Source: Ciona savignyi (lineage: Eukaryota; Chordata; Ascidiacea; Phlebobranchia; Cionidae). From it: a stretch of DNA of 64,000 nt. Made by a program: the position numbers and the translations under genes. Within the stretch, counting starts at the first letter, position 1. Every line of letters starts with the position of its first letter. This document shows, in pieces, positions 32,701-42,925 of the stretch. The notes below the pieces were generated by a model that saw nothing but the letters and a program-made list of their open reading frames with translations, made no database searches and was not told where the DNA came from. The stretch covers positions 420,709 through 484,708 of the forward strand of contig CH003196.1 of NCBI GenBank assembly GCA_000149265.1, written 5' to 3'.

Positions 32701-35700
32701 CTGTCATGTATATAAGTTGTTTGGATTGAACTACACTATAGCCAACCGGATCTAAATACTGTACTACGATCCACCTTGTTACCTTTCCCTAAAGCTTCCC
32801 ATTATAATTCATGATTCGTGTGACGTTACACTGGCATTTGCATATCGTGTAAAATCAGTGGGATATGTAAGTATGGGGGACGTTTTTTATTTCCGTGTAG
32901 GATAGGATATTCATGTTTATCCCCGTGAATGGGAAAACCAATGTGGTTAACACCCAGGAAATCATCGAATCACCTTCCACCCACCGTCGGGTTATGGGAG
33001 CTATTGCAGTGTTTTGTGCATGATTCAGACGTTCCTTTAATTTGGTAGAGCCCATTATTCCGCTGGGTTAAGGTAATGTTCGTTTAAGTGCCTTGCCATA
33101 GGACATTCGACCAGCTGGAAACCAGTTTCGCACCTGAAACCCTTCGACTTAGAGTCAATGCCTTTATCAACCAAGCTAATCGCATCGGTCGGACTAATCG
33201 GTGTTTGCGGAATCAACAGATTATCTCGTGCCCAGCAGTCTAAATAAGACGTTCCTTGAATTGTAGTATAACCCAATAATTTCCTGGATTCAGGCGATGT
33301 ATGTTAAGAGCATTTGTCGAATGATACAGCCAACTAGCGAGAGACTAGTTTCGAATCTGCTACCATTCGGCTAATTAGCGATGCCCTAACCCACCAAGCT
33401 ATTCGATAAGTATATCAAGATATGGGTATAGTCCCTTGCTTCGTTTTACAAACATACCAAGTTTCTGGTGACTACCCACTCCGTCTTGAGTCCCAAATTG
33501 CAAAGAGGGCGTTCTTATGTAGGACCCTGAAATGACATCCTAAATCAACACATTTAAATACATGATACATTTTGGCTATAATTATATAAAGCATAGCAAA
33601 TATACACAAAAAAACTAATACAGGACTATAAAACGATTTTAAACGCTAAAATTATTTTTTTTTGTTTCTTTATAGTTTTAGGAAGCAAAAATTAATAAAC
33701 TAAAATAAAATGCAATCTTGTGTGTGGGCAACAATATTAAACTTAAAAGTCATAACTCAAACACTAACCTGTTGCAAAAAGTCCAATAAAAAGAGTGATA
33801 ATTGCAATAAAAGCTGGAAGCACCCAGCCGATGACGTATTTCCACCTTCCAAGCACTGCCCTGCGAAGGTCCCCTTTTATGACCGCCATGTATAATAACA
33901 TTGCTTCTGAAGTCATCCACGCGAACGAGCACAGTAGAAAGTAATGGGTGAGGAAAGCTGTGAGATGACATGGCCAGGACAGCGCGTTGCCTTGCTGCCC
34001 GGGTTGGATGATATAAGACACACCGATCAGAAGGGTCAGGTGAAGAAATAGCATCGCAAGAGCAAGACCCATGTGCACTTGTTGCCTCTCTTTCACGTCA
34101 TCATCTTGTCGTGTAGTTGAGAAAAAGAGGATACTGATGAATAAGAATATCGCGGACAAGCTTCCAGTTACGTATTCCAAAATCTGCACAAGAAGTTTGT
34201 TTAAAATTAATATATTTAGTGGGTAGAATATGGTCTAGAGAGTAGTTTATTCAATTAGGTTGCAAGACAGAATAGGGTAGGATGTTCATGTTTATCCCCA
34301 AGAATGGGAACACCAAGGGGGTTAACACACGGACACTCGTCAGATCACCTTGCGCCCATCGTCGGGTTACCAAAGCTATTGTAGTGTGTTGTATATGATA
34401 CACACGTTCCTTCAATTTAGTAGAACCCATTAATCCCCTGGGTTAAGGCAATGACCGTTAAGTGCCTTGTCCTTATACACAACCGACCAGTTTCGAATCC
34501 GCAACCTACCGGTTAAAAGGCGTCGCACTAAACCACCATGCTAACCGGTCGGACGAGTATGCGCGAAACCATTTGATATCTTACAACTACATGTATTATG
34601 CTTCAAAAAAAGTTCAATACTCCAATATTTTGGTTTCTATTGGTTCCCCCAAACTAAAAGCCAAGTCAGACTGTATGTACAATGTAGCCCATAGTTATAG
34701 ATGTAATGGGATCCAGGGATCATTTTACGCAAACATGACTGTGGTGAACAGATATGGTTCTATAAAATGTGGATCCCGCGTGGTACCGACCACGAACTTG
34801 TAATGTCAATACCGCGTACCTGTAACGCCCATACACATTTCAATTGCTCGTTACTCAATTCAGGTTTTCTATTCTCGTGTTCCGAATGCATTGGTACCAG
34901 CAACAGAATGGCGAAGTTGGTGGTGTGATTACACGCGCATGACGTTGTATTTTTCGTCGATGACGTCATAACACATCCATCACTCGACCACAATTCGTTT
35001 GTGACGTCATAGTACACGCATGTACGCACAGCGGGTTGATCTGAAGTTGCTATCCCATTCATTTGAATGGAGAATCGAACAGGTACGGATGTCTTCTTCC
35101 CATTTACCTCATTATAAGCGGACAAAGAAACGGAGTTCGATTCGGGAGAAAACATCCATTGTTGACTTGGTATTGAGCTATTACCGTTGCCGATTCCCGT
35201 AAAGCTAAACATATAATCACACAGTTCAGATGTTATAGGAATTCCTATGTCCTTGCACCGATTCGTCGACTTTGATAGGTGGCTCGTGTTATTTCCATGC
35301 CTGGGTGTTTCAATTGCCGAGTTTATAAAGGCATTCATTATAGCAGGGACGGTTCGATAGACAACAGTCGCCAATGTGAAATTTTCAACACTACCATCTT
35401 GTTGATATTGTAAATTACTGTCCATCGTGCGCATCATACGTGTTGTGGAGTTTTCCAACGAAAACCGCGACGTCGTAATTTTAATCTCGTTACTCTGGAA
35501 TATCTCTCCGTCGTACATGTCGCTACAGCCCGGTGCTGCTATGAATTTGAACGAGAAATCCAGAAGATCTTCCATGTTGAGTAGTACGGAGGTCGGGGTG
35601 AAATTCCCTGGGTTTACATTTACCATAGTTTAGTTTATTCATTTTTTGCCCAGTATTTAAAAATGACAAACAAATAAAATCCCGACACAAGAACAGGGAA

Positions 35701-37320
35701 AGACGGCAAAACGAACGGTCGTTAAAATACGTCATTTAAAAAGGATATAATTTAATAAATATAGCGGACGCGGCCGCCAAATATAACTGTTTAATACGCC
35801 AAGTCTTAAATCTGTGACGGGATGAATTGATATATACATATATATTTGGCCAGGCTTAGTCTAGTTGCTACGAACTTTTTTTGTATGTAAGTCGTTATAT
35901 GCCTTGATCGCGTTATCCATTCGAACACACGACCGTACTGGTGTCTTGAATATATTTTTTTACACAGCTTAGTTTCGAACTCAGGATTGGCTCGATGCAA
36001 AGATCGTTTTATTGTATGTAAGTCTGCATATGTATCCATCGCGTTAACTATTCGGCCACACGACCGTACTGGTGTCTTCAATATTCATGTAAGGCAAACA
36101 AAGAGCGTTACTAGCTCCCTACAGCGGACTTCTTATTTACATGTATTATGAGATCGCATTTATGATTGGTTACTGAGCATAATCTATTTTGGGGATTTCC
36201 CGGGATACACTAAGTGATTTTAATTTTAGTTATGTTTTTCTGATTCGTGTTGCTATTCTCTGAATGCAGCAGAAATTTGAAGCAGGAAGTTAATATTCCT
36301 TTTTAATGCGGAGATACAGGTTATTGCCGAAAAGCTTAAAAATGGCCTTTTTTACATTTTACCTGAAAGCGAAAATTTCCCTTGTTTTTTTTTAAAAATT
36401 AAAAGTCAAGTAAAACTATGGACATGCCAGTGAAAACTCTTAATAGTTTTAACCTGATTCGATAACCCGTTTTACCCAATGACCTGGCGACCAGACATGC
36501 CTGTCTCCAGCGTTCCGCAGAAAAAAAGAAAAGAAAAAAGAGTAAAACCAAAATGTTTTCCCATCACAATTACAAAGGGGAGCCATAAATATAATTACCT
36601 TGCTGTGATCCTATTTGTGACCAGGCTTCAGTGTTGTTGGTACTTAGTAACTGGCTTGATACCTTAATGTAACTTCGCGTATAGCTGGCAACTGCGTCGC
36701 AGTATCCTTTCTGTCGGATATTGCATCGGTTACATAACTGTTCGATGAACGGTTCGTGGTGCTTATTCGACCGATCCATACACTTTAAACTAAAACAAAC
36801 AGGAACGGATCTAGTTTTAAAGAATAATTTAAACCCCCAAAATATAACTCTTTTTTTTTGTGCGGCCCGCTAGTCCGTTTTACTCCAAATAGTATTTTGA
36901 ACTTTGAATCTTAGCCTAATTAAAATGTATCAGTCAGCTTTAGGGGCGCAGATTAGTAGGCTGTAGTATGGGAGCAACAGGAATACAGAATGGATAAACA
37001 TGTGAAACTCATCTGCGTCTGTGTATTTACCGTATAACCCGGCTCTTCGTCCCCCGGATTGCTGATTTGCGTGGCTGGAGGCTTTGTCAGCTTGTCCGGA
37101 CAAAGTCGATTAAAGAAGTTTCCTCCAATCTTACTCATTTGGTCTGATGTTAGTTGTTTTGTGTTCGTCGCGATTTCGAGTGCGAGATTCATCTCGGATA
37201 ATATATCAGTGGCCTCTTCGACTCCAATTGGCTTGCTTGGTGGTTTATCAGCAACGTCAAGGACTTGACTGACTTTGTCTGGTCGTAAGTTATTGGCATC
37301 ACTGAACGTTACTGTACTAG
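29710..37320 (-). CDS. Adhesion G protein-coupled receptor (GAIN/GPS and seven TM)
   Basis: Minus-strand exons: 37031 to about 37320, 36599-36782, 34820-35607, 33769-34183, 32434-32579, 29900-30086 and 29710-29762 (stop TGA at 29710-29712). All visible borders are GT/AG with matched phases. The 788-bp exon encodes a GAIN-like region ending in a GPS: CVYYD, W, then CACNHTTNFAILLLV. The H-T-T tripeptide suits the self-cleavage site H-x-S/T. The 415-bp exon holds TM1-TM4 (SLSAIFLFISILFF; MGLALAMLFLHLTLL; LTAFLTHYFLLCSFAWM; VIGWVLPAFIAIITLF). The next exons give TM5 (ITVGLCLAANIVIMARV) and TM6-TM7 (LYPILGFPWLLGILGSF; YVSIAHVTINGLQ). The intracellular tail is very short. The extracellular exons before the GAIN (FIEQLCNRCNIRQKGYC and others) show no domain I can name. 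Role: plasma-membrane adhesion receptor; ligand unknown. The 5' exons are incomplete here. Confidence 0.88.
30215..30428 (+). mobile_element. SINE family A, 5' truncated
   Basis: Starts near GTCCTTGAGCAAGGTACTTA; tail reduced to ATATTCTATCC. Antisense in the TM5-TM6 intron of the receptor. Confidence 0.8.
30702..30750 (+). repeat. Three direct copies of a 20-bp repeat
   Basis: ACAAGTGCTTGCTATACGT repeated; the third copy is cut after ACAAGTGCTTGCT. Confidence 0.85.
30887..30962 (+). mobile_element. SINE family B, box B missing
   Basis: CGTGTGGCCGAATGGTTAAC to CGGTCCTGGTGGGCC; the 3' T-arm part is absent. Immediately precedes the hairpin-rich block. Confidence 0.7.
31060..31300 (+). ncRNA. 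Candidate structured RNA: five consecutive hairpins and a T7 run
   Basis: Hairpins found by eye: 31068-31102 (CTCCAG/CTGGAG closed by CAC/GTG), 31116-31151 (CTACTTT/AAAGTAG with GGAG/CTCC), 31166-31186 (AGATACTC/GAGTGTCT), 31194-31224 (TCCAC and GGG pairing with CCC and GTGGA) and 31260-31277 (AGCCC/GGGCT). Then TTTTTTT at 31294-31300, as for Pol III termination. The block is GC-richer than its surroundings and matches no RNA family I can recall (checked from memory against RNase P, MRP, U1, U3 and 7SK). It sits in a receptor intron, opposite the gene strand. An unknown transposon body is the main alternative. Confidence 0.25.
31390..31572 (-). mobile_element. Two adjacent SINE family B fragments
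   Basis: 31405-31470 ends GTATCGGTCGCGTTAACCAT. 31478-31572 has CGAACCCATGCTGGGCTCGT and CGCTAACCATTCGACCACAC. The second copy sits within the first one's head. Both are inverted relative to the copy at 30887. Confidence 0.7.
32898..33420 (-). mobile_element. SINE family A, one full copy and one decayed copy
   Basis: 32898-33195 is near full length. 33200-33420 is an older copy recognisable by GATTATCTCGTGCCCA, GGATTCAGGCGATG and GCGATGCCCTAACCCACCAA. TM4-TM5 intron of the receptor. Confidence 0.75.
34268..34555 (-). mobile_element. SINE family A, full-length reference copy
   Basis: From tail to head on the minus strand: TATCC-type tail, CCCGTGAA-type block, ACACGGRCA, GTCGGGTTACC, TATTGYAGTGTGTTG, the conserved GGTAGAACCCATTAAT, GTGCCTTG, GACCAGTTTCGAA, and a head rich in CCGGTTAG. 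The head resembles a tRNA D-arm/T-arm pair. The tail lacks poly(A), so it probably depends on a LINE that recognises the 3' block or repeats. Intron between the GPS and TM1 exons. Confidence 0.88.
35640..35790 (-). repeat. Repeat family C, most complete copy
   Basis: Read on the minus strand: GGCGGCCGCGTCCGCTATAT, TTTAACGACCGTTCGTTTTG, then TTGTTTGTCATTTTTAAATA. It begins directly after the receptor's GAIN exon acceptor region. Confidence 0.65.
35880..36070 (-). mobile_element. Two SINE family B copies in tandem
   Basis: Copies end at about 35932 (TCCATTCGAACACACGACCG) and 36066 (CTATTCGGCCACACGACCG). Both are followed by TACTGGTGTCTTSAATAT, so the flank is duplicated along with the element. 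Confidence 0.75.
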
Positions 37321-37439
37321 GACCCGGCTCATGTGATCGGACAAAACCTTCCGAAATTGTTTGGTTATATATATTGTAGTGAGTATACGCTAAGACATAC
37401 AATATAAAGTATAAACCTAATGTGTAGGTACCCGCACAC

Positions 37440-37860
37440 AAGATTTGTATTTCCTAAACCGCTGGTATAAAATGAAATATCTGAAACATAATATGTATAG
37501 CAAGAACGAATGGACATTCCTTTATATTCTCCTGAATCGGTGTTTAAAGTCTTTTCCACCGCTTTAACGGATTTCGCCTCCCCCATTATTCAATATAAAA
37601 ATCCCTCATGGTAATGAATTTGAATGTTTTTCTTACCGTTTTGAAAAAGAAATATAACGAAAAGAATATTAAAGCGTTCACAGAACTTTGCGTGGTATGC
37701 AAAACTTGAAACCATAACTTCTCTTTTTTTCTTTGTATAAGCGATATGTTGCTGTTGCTGTTGAACTATCACAGAAGTAGTAATTTGTATAGACGAGTAG
37801 CACTTTATCCTTTATGAAATAGTCCTTCTCAAGGCCTGAAAGACAGCAGAAATACAGCAA
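37440..37860 (-). other. Possible 5' exons of the adhesion receptor
   Basis: Two open stretches on the minus strand: about 37450-37580 (VEKTLNTDSGEYKG, faintly like an Ig-domain F strand) and about 37640-37850 after GTCTTTCAGG. A splice from TGCGG at about 37426 to TACAGTAACG at about 37320 would keep frame with the first confirmed receptor exon. Signal peptide and true start not found. Confidence 0.25.
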
Positions 37861-37899
37861 GGCTGAAAGTTGGCGACTGACTGTGCGGCCGATAGGTAG

Positions 37900-39305
37900 G
37901 CAACACTTGATGAATAAAGTAATAGGATGTGCATGGTTTACTGAATACTGTATTAACTAGAATGTTATGAATGGCAAGTTTTAAGTGGTTTGACGTCACA
38001 TTATGCGAACTTTTTAATGGCTGAAATGTTACCAATCCAAAGGCAATTACATATGTTACGTCGTACATGAAATTGTACACGATAAAACGAGCAAAAAGCA
38101 TCATTTAAATATGGAATGAGATGTTTCATGAGATGTTTCATTTTATGCGATGTTCTTTCATTCCACGAGATGTTGTTGTTTTCATGAAAGATTTCATTTC
38201 GAGAGTTCTTCTCAGAATGAGATGTTTCTTAATGATAAATATACCGTCTTGTGTTTTACATCACTTTATGTTTCGGTCGGGCTATAACCACTAAACCACA
38301 CGAAGACAGTACTTACGGAAAAGACACACCGATTACATATATTTTGTTATTAAATTAAACCAGTGATCAATTAATTTAGTATTGTTTTTTTGCTTCTTTA
38401 TAACATTAGAAGAAACGTTATTTTTACAAAAGTGGGCAGGATAAAACGCTACAACTGTACGGTCGTGTGACCGAATGGACCGATTTCAATGTGCAAAAAC
38501 GTCGTGTCGAACCAACCTGGTTTGAAGCCTAGCCCGGTAAAAAAGGAAGAAAGAAAGCAAAAAACGCCACAAATGCAGTAGCTTAAACTCATCTGTAAAC
38601 ACACCCGGTAGAACGGGGACAAAAGTGACGTTTTCTTTAAACCTTACATTTAACGACTCTCCGCAGTTCTATATATAATTGTTGATAAACTTGCCTCTGT
38701 CACACAGCATAAGAATAAGGTGCAGAGTAGAAATATTATAGTGGCATTTAAAATAATTTTGTATTACCTGTTTTATAGCTTTTATAAATATGTGCATGTG
38801 CTGTAAACTACCACGAAAAGTGTGTAATTAAATAGTGTTCTATAACTCTATAAATCCATATATATATATAGATATATAGTATTTTCTTTCCCAAATTCTT
38901 AAAGATTCAATTTAATAAATTTAAATTGATGAAATACATTGTGACGTTATATTTCTACTTTATTTTACGCGATCAGAAAAAAGAACAAACGATAAAAATA
39001 AAACCAAGATATGTCGTTTAAATGAATATATAACGGTCAAAACAATTTATTGTATGCGAAACAGAAATTAGATTGACTTAATATTACATCAAATAGCCTA
39101 GTATCTAAATATTGAATTCTTCTAAATGATAGTCGATCGTATATTTTGATTGCCTCACGAAGTTTCTGTAATCCTAAAATTAATTATTTTGCCAAAAATA
39201 TCTAAATCTTTAGTTGCATATCCAAACGGCGGGTTATAAATATTTAGACGATTCGTGCATGCAGTAATGCATTTTATATACGTGGTAATACTGTACTACA
39301 TTAAC
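37900..39305. other. Intergenic with one SINE B and a simple degenerate repeat
   Basis: 38110-38230 repeats GAGATGTTTCAT in both orientations. A shortened plus SINE B lies at 38459-38545 (GTCGTGTGACCGAATGGACC). Nothing else recognised. Confidence 0.5.
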
Positions 39306-39309
39306 ATGT

Positions 39310-39550
39310 ACGAAACTGGTCGCTAGCCAGTCGGCTGTGTCCTTGGGCAGGGCACTTAACGGACATTGCTTGAACCCAGTGAAATAATGGGTTCTACCAA
39401 AATGAAGGAACGTGTGAATCATTCACAACATACTGCAATAGTAGCGATAACCCGACGGTGGGCGCGAGGTGATATGACGATTGTCCGTGTGTTAACCCCC
39501 TTGGTTTTCCCATTCACAGGGATAAACATGAATATCCTATTCTATCCTAG
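39310..39550 (+). mobile_element. SINE family A, 5' truncated
   Basis: Starts at ACGAAACTGGTCGCTAGCC; tail CCTATTCTATCC. Confidence 0.85.
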
Positions 39551-40149
39551 CTCGTTAGCGAGGCCGTTTTTTATATTAAATTCGGTATATGTATCTCACG
39601 TTTTCTTTTCAGACGAATATAATTAAATCAGTCAATTAATCAATGAAACATATTTATTTTTTAAACGCACGAAAAATTAAATATACTTGAGTTTAACTAG
39701 GAGACACCGAGAAACCATACTGTGGTGTTGGACAGTAAATTCATAGAAATCACTTTGTTGGGCAGGGAAGCCGGCTTTGTGCAATGATGCGCGACCACCC
39801 CGATATGGTAGTAAATAAATTATTGATATGGAACAACAATTGGGCAGTACAGCGTAACTTAGCTAGTATATTATTTTTCATCTTTACAAATAAAATTGTC
39901 CGCTGAAAGGTTAATTTTGCTTACAATTACAATAAGAGAATGTAAGAAGTTTGGATACTGTAAGGTTGTTATGTTTTGCTTACAATGATAATGAGAGAAT
40001 AAAATAATTTTGGATACGTCTGCAGTAAACCAATCGGCATTTATTTTCTAAAAATACCACTTTGTTATTAAGCGCTACTCACCCACTGTCGTTATTTATT
40101 TAAAATAACATTAAACCAGATAATTTGTAGATTGTAAGAAACACTGTAG

Positions 40150-40483
40150 TAGCTCAGGCAACTTGAGAGACTTTGACAGGAGGCATCAACAAAAGAGAGA
40201 CTTTGACAGGAGGCATGGAGTTAGGCCTTTGCCGAGCCTTCGTGTCGGCGACCGCGTAATTATCCGCGACAATCAAAAAGAAGGAGAAGTTAAAAGTACG
40301 CACAGGTTGCCTCGGTCGTACATGATCGGCACATCTGGAGGAGGGATGTACCGTAGAAACCGACACTTAATAAATGTGTTGCCCAGGACAACAATCGAAC
40401 AAACGAATCCGCAACTGACCCTGCCTGCAACCCCACGCAGGTCCAAGCGAACCATTCGGCCACGAATAATATTTAGTCCTTGA
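40150..40483 (+). pseudogene. Ty3/Gypsy integrase C-terminal fragment
   Basis: Open frame from about 40163 to the stop at 40483. RPLPSLRVGDRVIIRDN, the LPRSYMIGT and the NRRHL-like RNRHLINVLP correspond to the C-terminal (GPY/F-type) end of Gypsy-class integrases. The N-terminal zinc-finger and DDE core are absent. A 22-bp direct duplication (GAGAGACTTTGACAGGAGGC at about 40165 and 40196) lies in the coding part. Described only; no reconstruction. Confidence 0.8.
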
Positions 40484-40581
40484 AAAGTATTGTATTGTAA
40501 TGTAAATATGGACATCTGTATCTTTCTACTGTTATTTTTTATTTTATAATTATTTTTATTTTTTAGAACTTGAAGGGGAGA

Positions 40582-40754
40582 TGTTGTATTGTGTAAACTA
40601 TTCCTTAGTTTATTGCGTTGCCTCCGTTGATTTATAATGATTACTCCCTCACGCCCTCGACATTCCTACATTCCCCGCGCAAGCTAATTGTATATACCAC
40701 GTGTTTGTTTGCCTGTGGAGTTCAGTTGGTACTCGACAAATTCAGAATACAACA
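40582..40754 (+). repeat. Solo-side 3' LTR of the Gypsy element, 173 bp
   Basis: Preceded by the polypurine tract AACTTGAAGGGGAGA. Begins TGTTGTATTG and ends GAATACAACA, near-inverse ends of TG...CA type. Contains a TATATA at about 40690. No upstream LTR was seen, so target duplications cannot be tested. Confidence 0.75.
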
Positions 40755-40814
40755 ATCAGAGCTTAACTAATCGAACAATAACAAAAATCATTTGACATAC
40801 AAATTCCGGTCCCA

Positions 40815-41035
40815 GTACCTCTAATTACTACAGGATCGCTTGGAGGGGTGCCTGCAAATACTACAGGAGCGCTTGGATCACTTAGATTGTTATGGAAACT
40901 AGTTCTAACCATGTCTCAAACACTGATCTCAACCTCAGAACTAACTTTAACCCCAACCCTAATATTAATATTATGCCTCTTGTAATTACGAAGTATAGTA
41001 AGCGATCCAAGCGATCCTGTAGTATTAAGAGGTAC
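40815..41035. repeat. MITE with GTACCTCT ends
   Basis: The left end GTACCTCTAATTACTACAGG matches the inverse of CCTGTAGTATTAAGAGGTAC. A second direct copy of the ACTACAGGAKCGCTTGGA motif follows the left end. About 221 bp. Confidence 0.7.
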
Positions 41036-41174
41036 CGCTTGAAGGGTTAGGATTTCAAGAATCCTGTATTAATTACTCTACCACGACTTATTTGGTAATC
41101 CAATGATTTAGATTTTCTCACCCACCCGTATACATATGACACATCTATCTTTTTTATTTGTTTTTCAGATTAAA

Positions 41175-41804
41175 ATGACAAATAATGAGGGGATGTTTCT
41201 AGGCAATGTAGCTGAGATCAAGGATTGGTATGTTAAAGTTCTCTACCCTGCTATGATGGCTTGTGAAGCTAAGATCATCCGAGAAGTCTCAGGACAAAAT
41301 TGCAACTGTTCAGAACATGCTGCCTATTCTGAGAAAAAACGGAAACGGAAAAGAAAGAAAAGAAAGGGACAGTCGAAAAGTAATACCAGATCAAAATATA
41401 GCAGAAATGTGGATGGCGACAGCAGAACAAATAAAAAAAGTGAACATTTGGATGAAAGTTCCAGCTTTGTTAATGAGGATTTTAAACAGTTTCAAAATGT
41501 GACTGCATTGCACAAAGAAAAACAAAGAGAACTGAAAGAAAAGAAGAGTAAAGAAAGCCCGATTGAATACGTATTAGATGTTGAAGACACATTACGCCGG
41601 GCAAAACCCACCTGTGACGCCCCACAGTCACACCCGGACCTGGCACGTGATGCTGAACTCTACAAATTATATGGACCGACAAATACCATTGAAATCAAGT
41701 CCATGGAAGCAAAACTACAGGCTCATTTCGATCATCTTTGTGGAGCTACTCAGCCTAGTTTTTGGCCCGTTATACCTTTAAATTTAAGTAATATTAGCAG
41801 TTAG
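41175..41804 (+). CDS. gemin8: Gemin8 homologue, SMN-complex subunit
   Basis: Single open frame of 209 residues. The start was chosen at 41175 because a strong acceptor (TTTTTATTTGTTTTTCAG, ending 41168) sits 6 bp upstream, making the earlier in-frame ATG at 41136 intronic or outron. The C-terminus carries the Gemin8 signature: LYKLYG, EIKSMEAKLQAHFDHLC and QPSFWPVIPL, matching the vertebrate YWPVIPL ending. The middle (residues about 55-70) is a Lys/Arg-rich tract (KKRKRKRKKRKG) that may be a nuclear signal and is not a feature I recall in vertebrate Gemin8. Gemin8 links Gemin6/7 to SMN in snRNP assembly. The acceptor without an obvious donor fits spliced-leader trans-splicing, common in tunicates, or an upstream noncoding exon. 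Confidence 0.85.
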   Translation: MTNNEGMFLGNVAEIKDWYVKVLYPAMMACEAKIIREVSGQNCNCSEHAAYSEKKRKRKRKKRKGQSKSNTRSKYSRNVDGDSRTNKKSEHLDESSSFVNEDFKQFQNVTALHKEKQRELKEKKSKESPIEYVLDVEDTLRRAKPTCDAPQSHPDLARDAELYKLYGPTNTIEIKSMEAKLQAHFDHLCGATQPSFWPVIPLNLSNISS

Positions 41805-42143
41805 GTAATGTTTGTGTACTATGGTATGTATACTTGTTTGGTAATATTCTGCATCATTAAAAAGAATTGGGCATTAATGTATGGTATACTCTTAGTTCGA
41901 ATGGCCTTTTTTTCCACCCCTTTGCATTACCGGTACAAAGTCTATTTATTCCTAGTAAACAGTCTCTATCTAATAATGACAGGCATTATCTCAGATTTTA
42001 TCGATTTTATGTGTACGCTCATATTTTTATTTGCCTAGATCGTTTACGGGTAAGGAATTTAAATTTTAAAATTGATAGGATAGGCTCTTCAGGTTCCTAG
42101 GACTTTTTTAAACATAACTTTATAGGTGGGACATTTAAAAAAA

Positions 42144-42155
42144 ATGATTGAATAA
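42144..42155 (+). promoter_or_regulatory. Three-codon upstream ORF abutting the arl16 start
   Basis: ATGATTGAATAA ends one base before the ARL16 ATG. An AATAAA (42151-42156) overlaps the uORF stop and could be the gemin8 poly(A) signal. An acceptor CTTTATAG ending at 42124 would place both ATGs in the same mRNA leader. Confidence 0.5.
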
Positions 42156-42156
42156 A

Positions 42157-42681
42157 ATGTCGGTGTTGCTGTTAGGGCCCACCAACTCTGGAAAGTCAAC
42201 TTTATTGAAGATCCTTGCTGCTTTTAAAACCAACGAAAGCAAAGAATTCAATGAGTTACCTGCTACTATCCCTACAGTTGGGACCAACATTTTGGCCGTG
42301 AACATTGGTAAAAAGAAGGTTATAGAACTACGTGAGCTTGGTGGAACAATGGCTCCAATTTGGAGCAGTTACTACACTCAAGCAGACAGTGTTATTTTTC
42401 TTGTTGATGCTTCGAACACGCAGCAAATTGCAACTAGTTTCGCGTTCCTGCAGGATATTGTTGCAGCATCAAAAACCGAAAAGTTTCCAATTCTAGTTGT
42501 TTTCAATAAATTGGACATACCTTCGAAAACAAGCATAAACGAATACCGACAATTGATGCAACTGCACAAAACCATTGAAACAGCGCAAAGCATTAGTTAT
42601 ATCGATATTAGTTGCAAAGACAAAACTGGCATTATAGATGTGCATAAATGGATTTGCAATTTAAAAACGATTAAAACTTAA
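42157..42681 (+). CDS. arl16: ARL16-type small GTPase
   Basis: 174 residues, single exon. P-loop GPTNSGKST at residues 7-15, PTVGTN at 39-44, and RELGG at 59-63 where most ARFs have WDxGG(Q). NKLD is at 117-120 and the G5 region DISCKDKTG follows. RELGG plus PIWSSYY directly after it is characteristic of ARL16. Thr64 stands where the catalytic Gln of ARF switch II would be, so intrinsic hydrolysis should be low. Residue 2 is Ser, so no N-myristoylation. In mammals ARL16 acts in Golgi-to-cilium export; that role here is inferred. The gene starts 352 bp after the gemin8 stop and ends 244 bp before the myosin ATG on the same strand, a possible operon-like cluster. Confidence 0.92.
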   Translation: MSVLLLGPTNSGKSTLLKILAAFKTNESKEFNELPATIPTVGTNILAVNIGKKKVIELRELGGTMAPIWSSYYTQADSVIFLVDASNTQQIATSFAFLQDIVAASKTEKFPILVVFNKLDIPSKTSINEYRQLMQLHKTIETAQSISYIDISCKDKTGIIDVHKWICNLKTIKT

Positions 42682-42925
42682 ATTACCTACTTTTTCATTA
42701 TTTGGTACATGTTTTGTGCTTTTGTATTGTAATCATTTCTGCTTTTTTTTATTAAAATAACATTTCATATTGTTTCATTCTTCATATATACTTTATTCCA
42801 AAAATGCATTAAAGTTTTCTCTATTTAATTTTATGATTAGGACTACTCTTTTATATTAATGATTTTATATTTTATAGAGGCTTCTGTTGAATTTTTAATG
42901 CTGCCATCTTGAACATTACATCATA

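Noticed and set aside
34958..35012. Two TGACGTCA sites in the receptor exon
   Set aside because: They fall inside the coding sequence of the GPS region (codons for VMTS and DVT), so they are explained by protein constraint.
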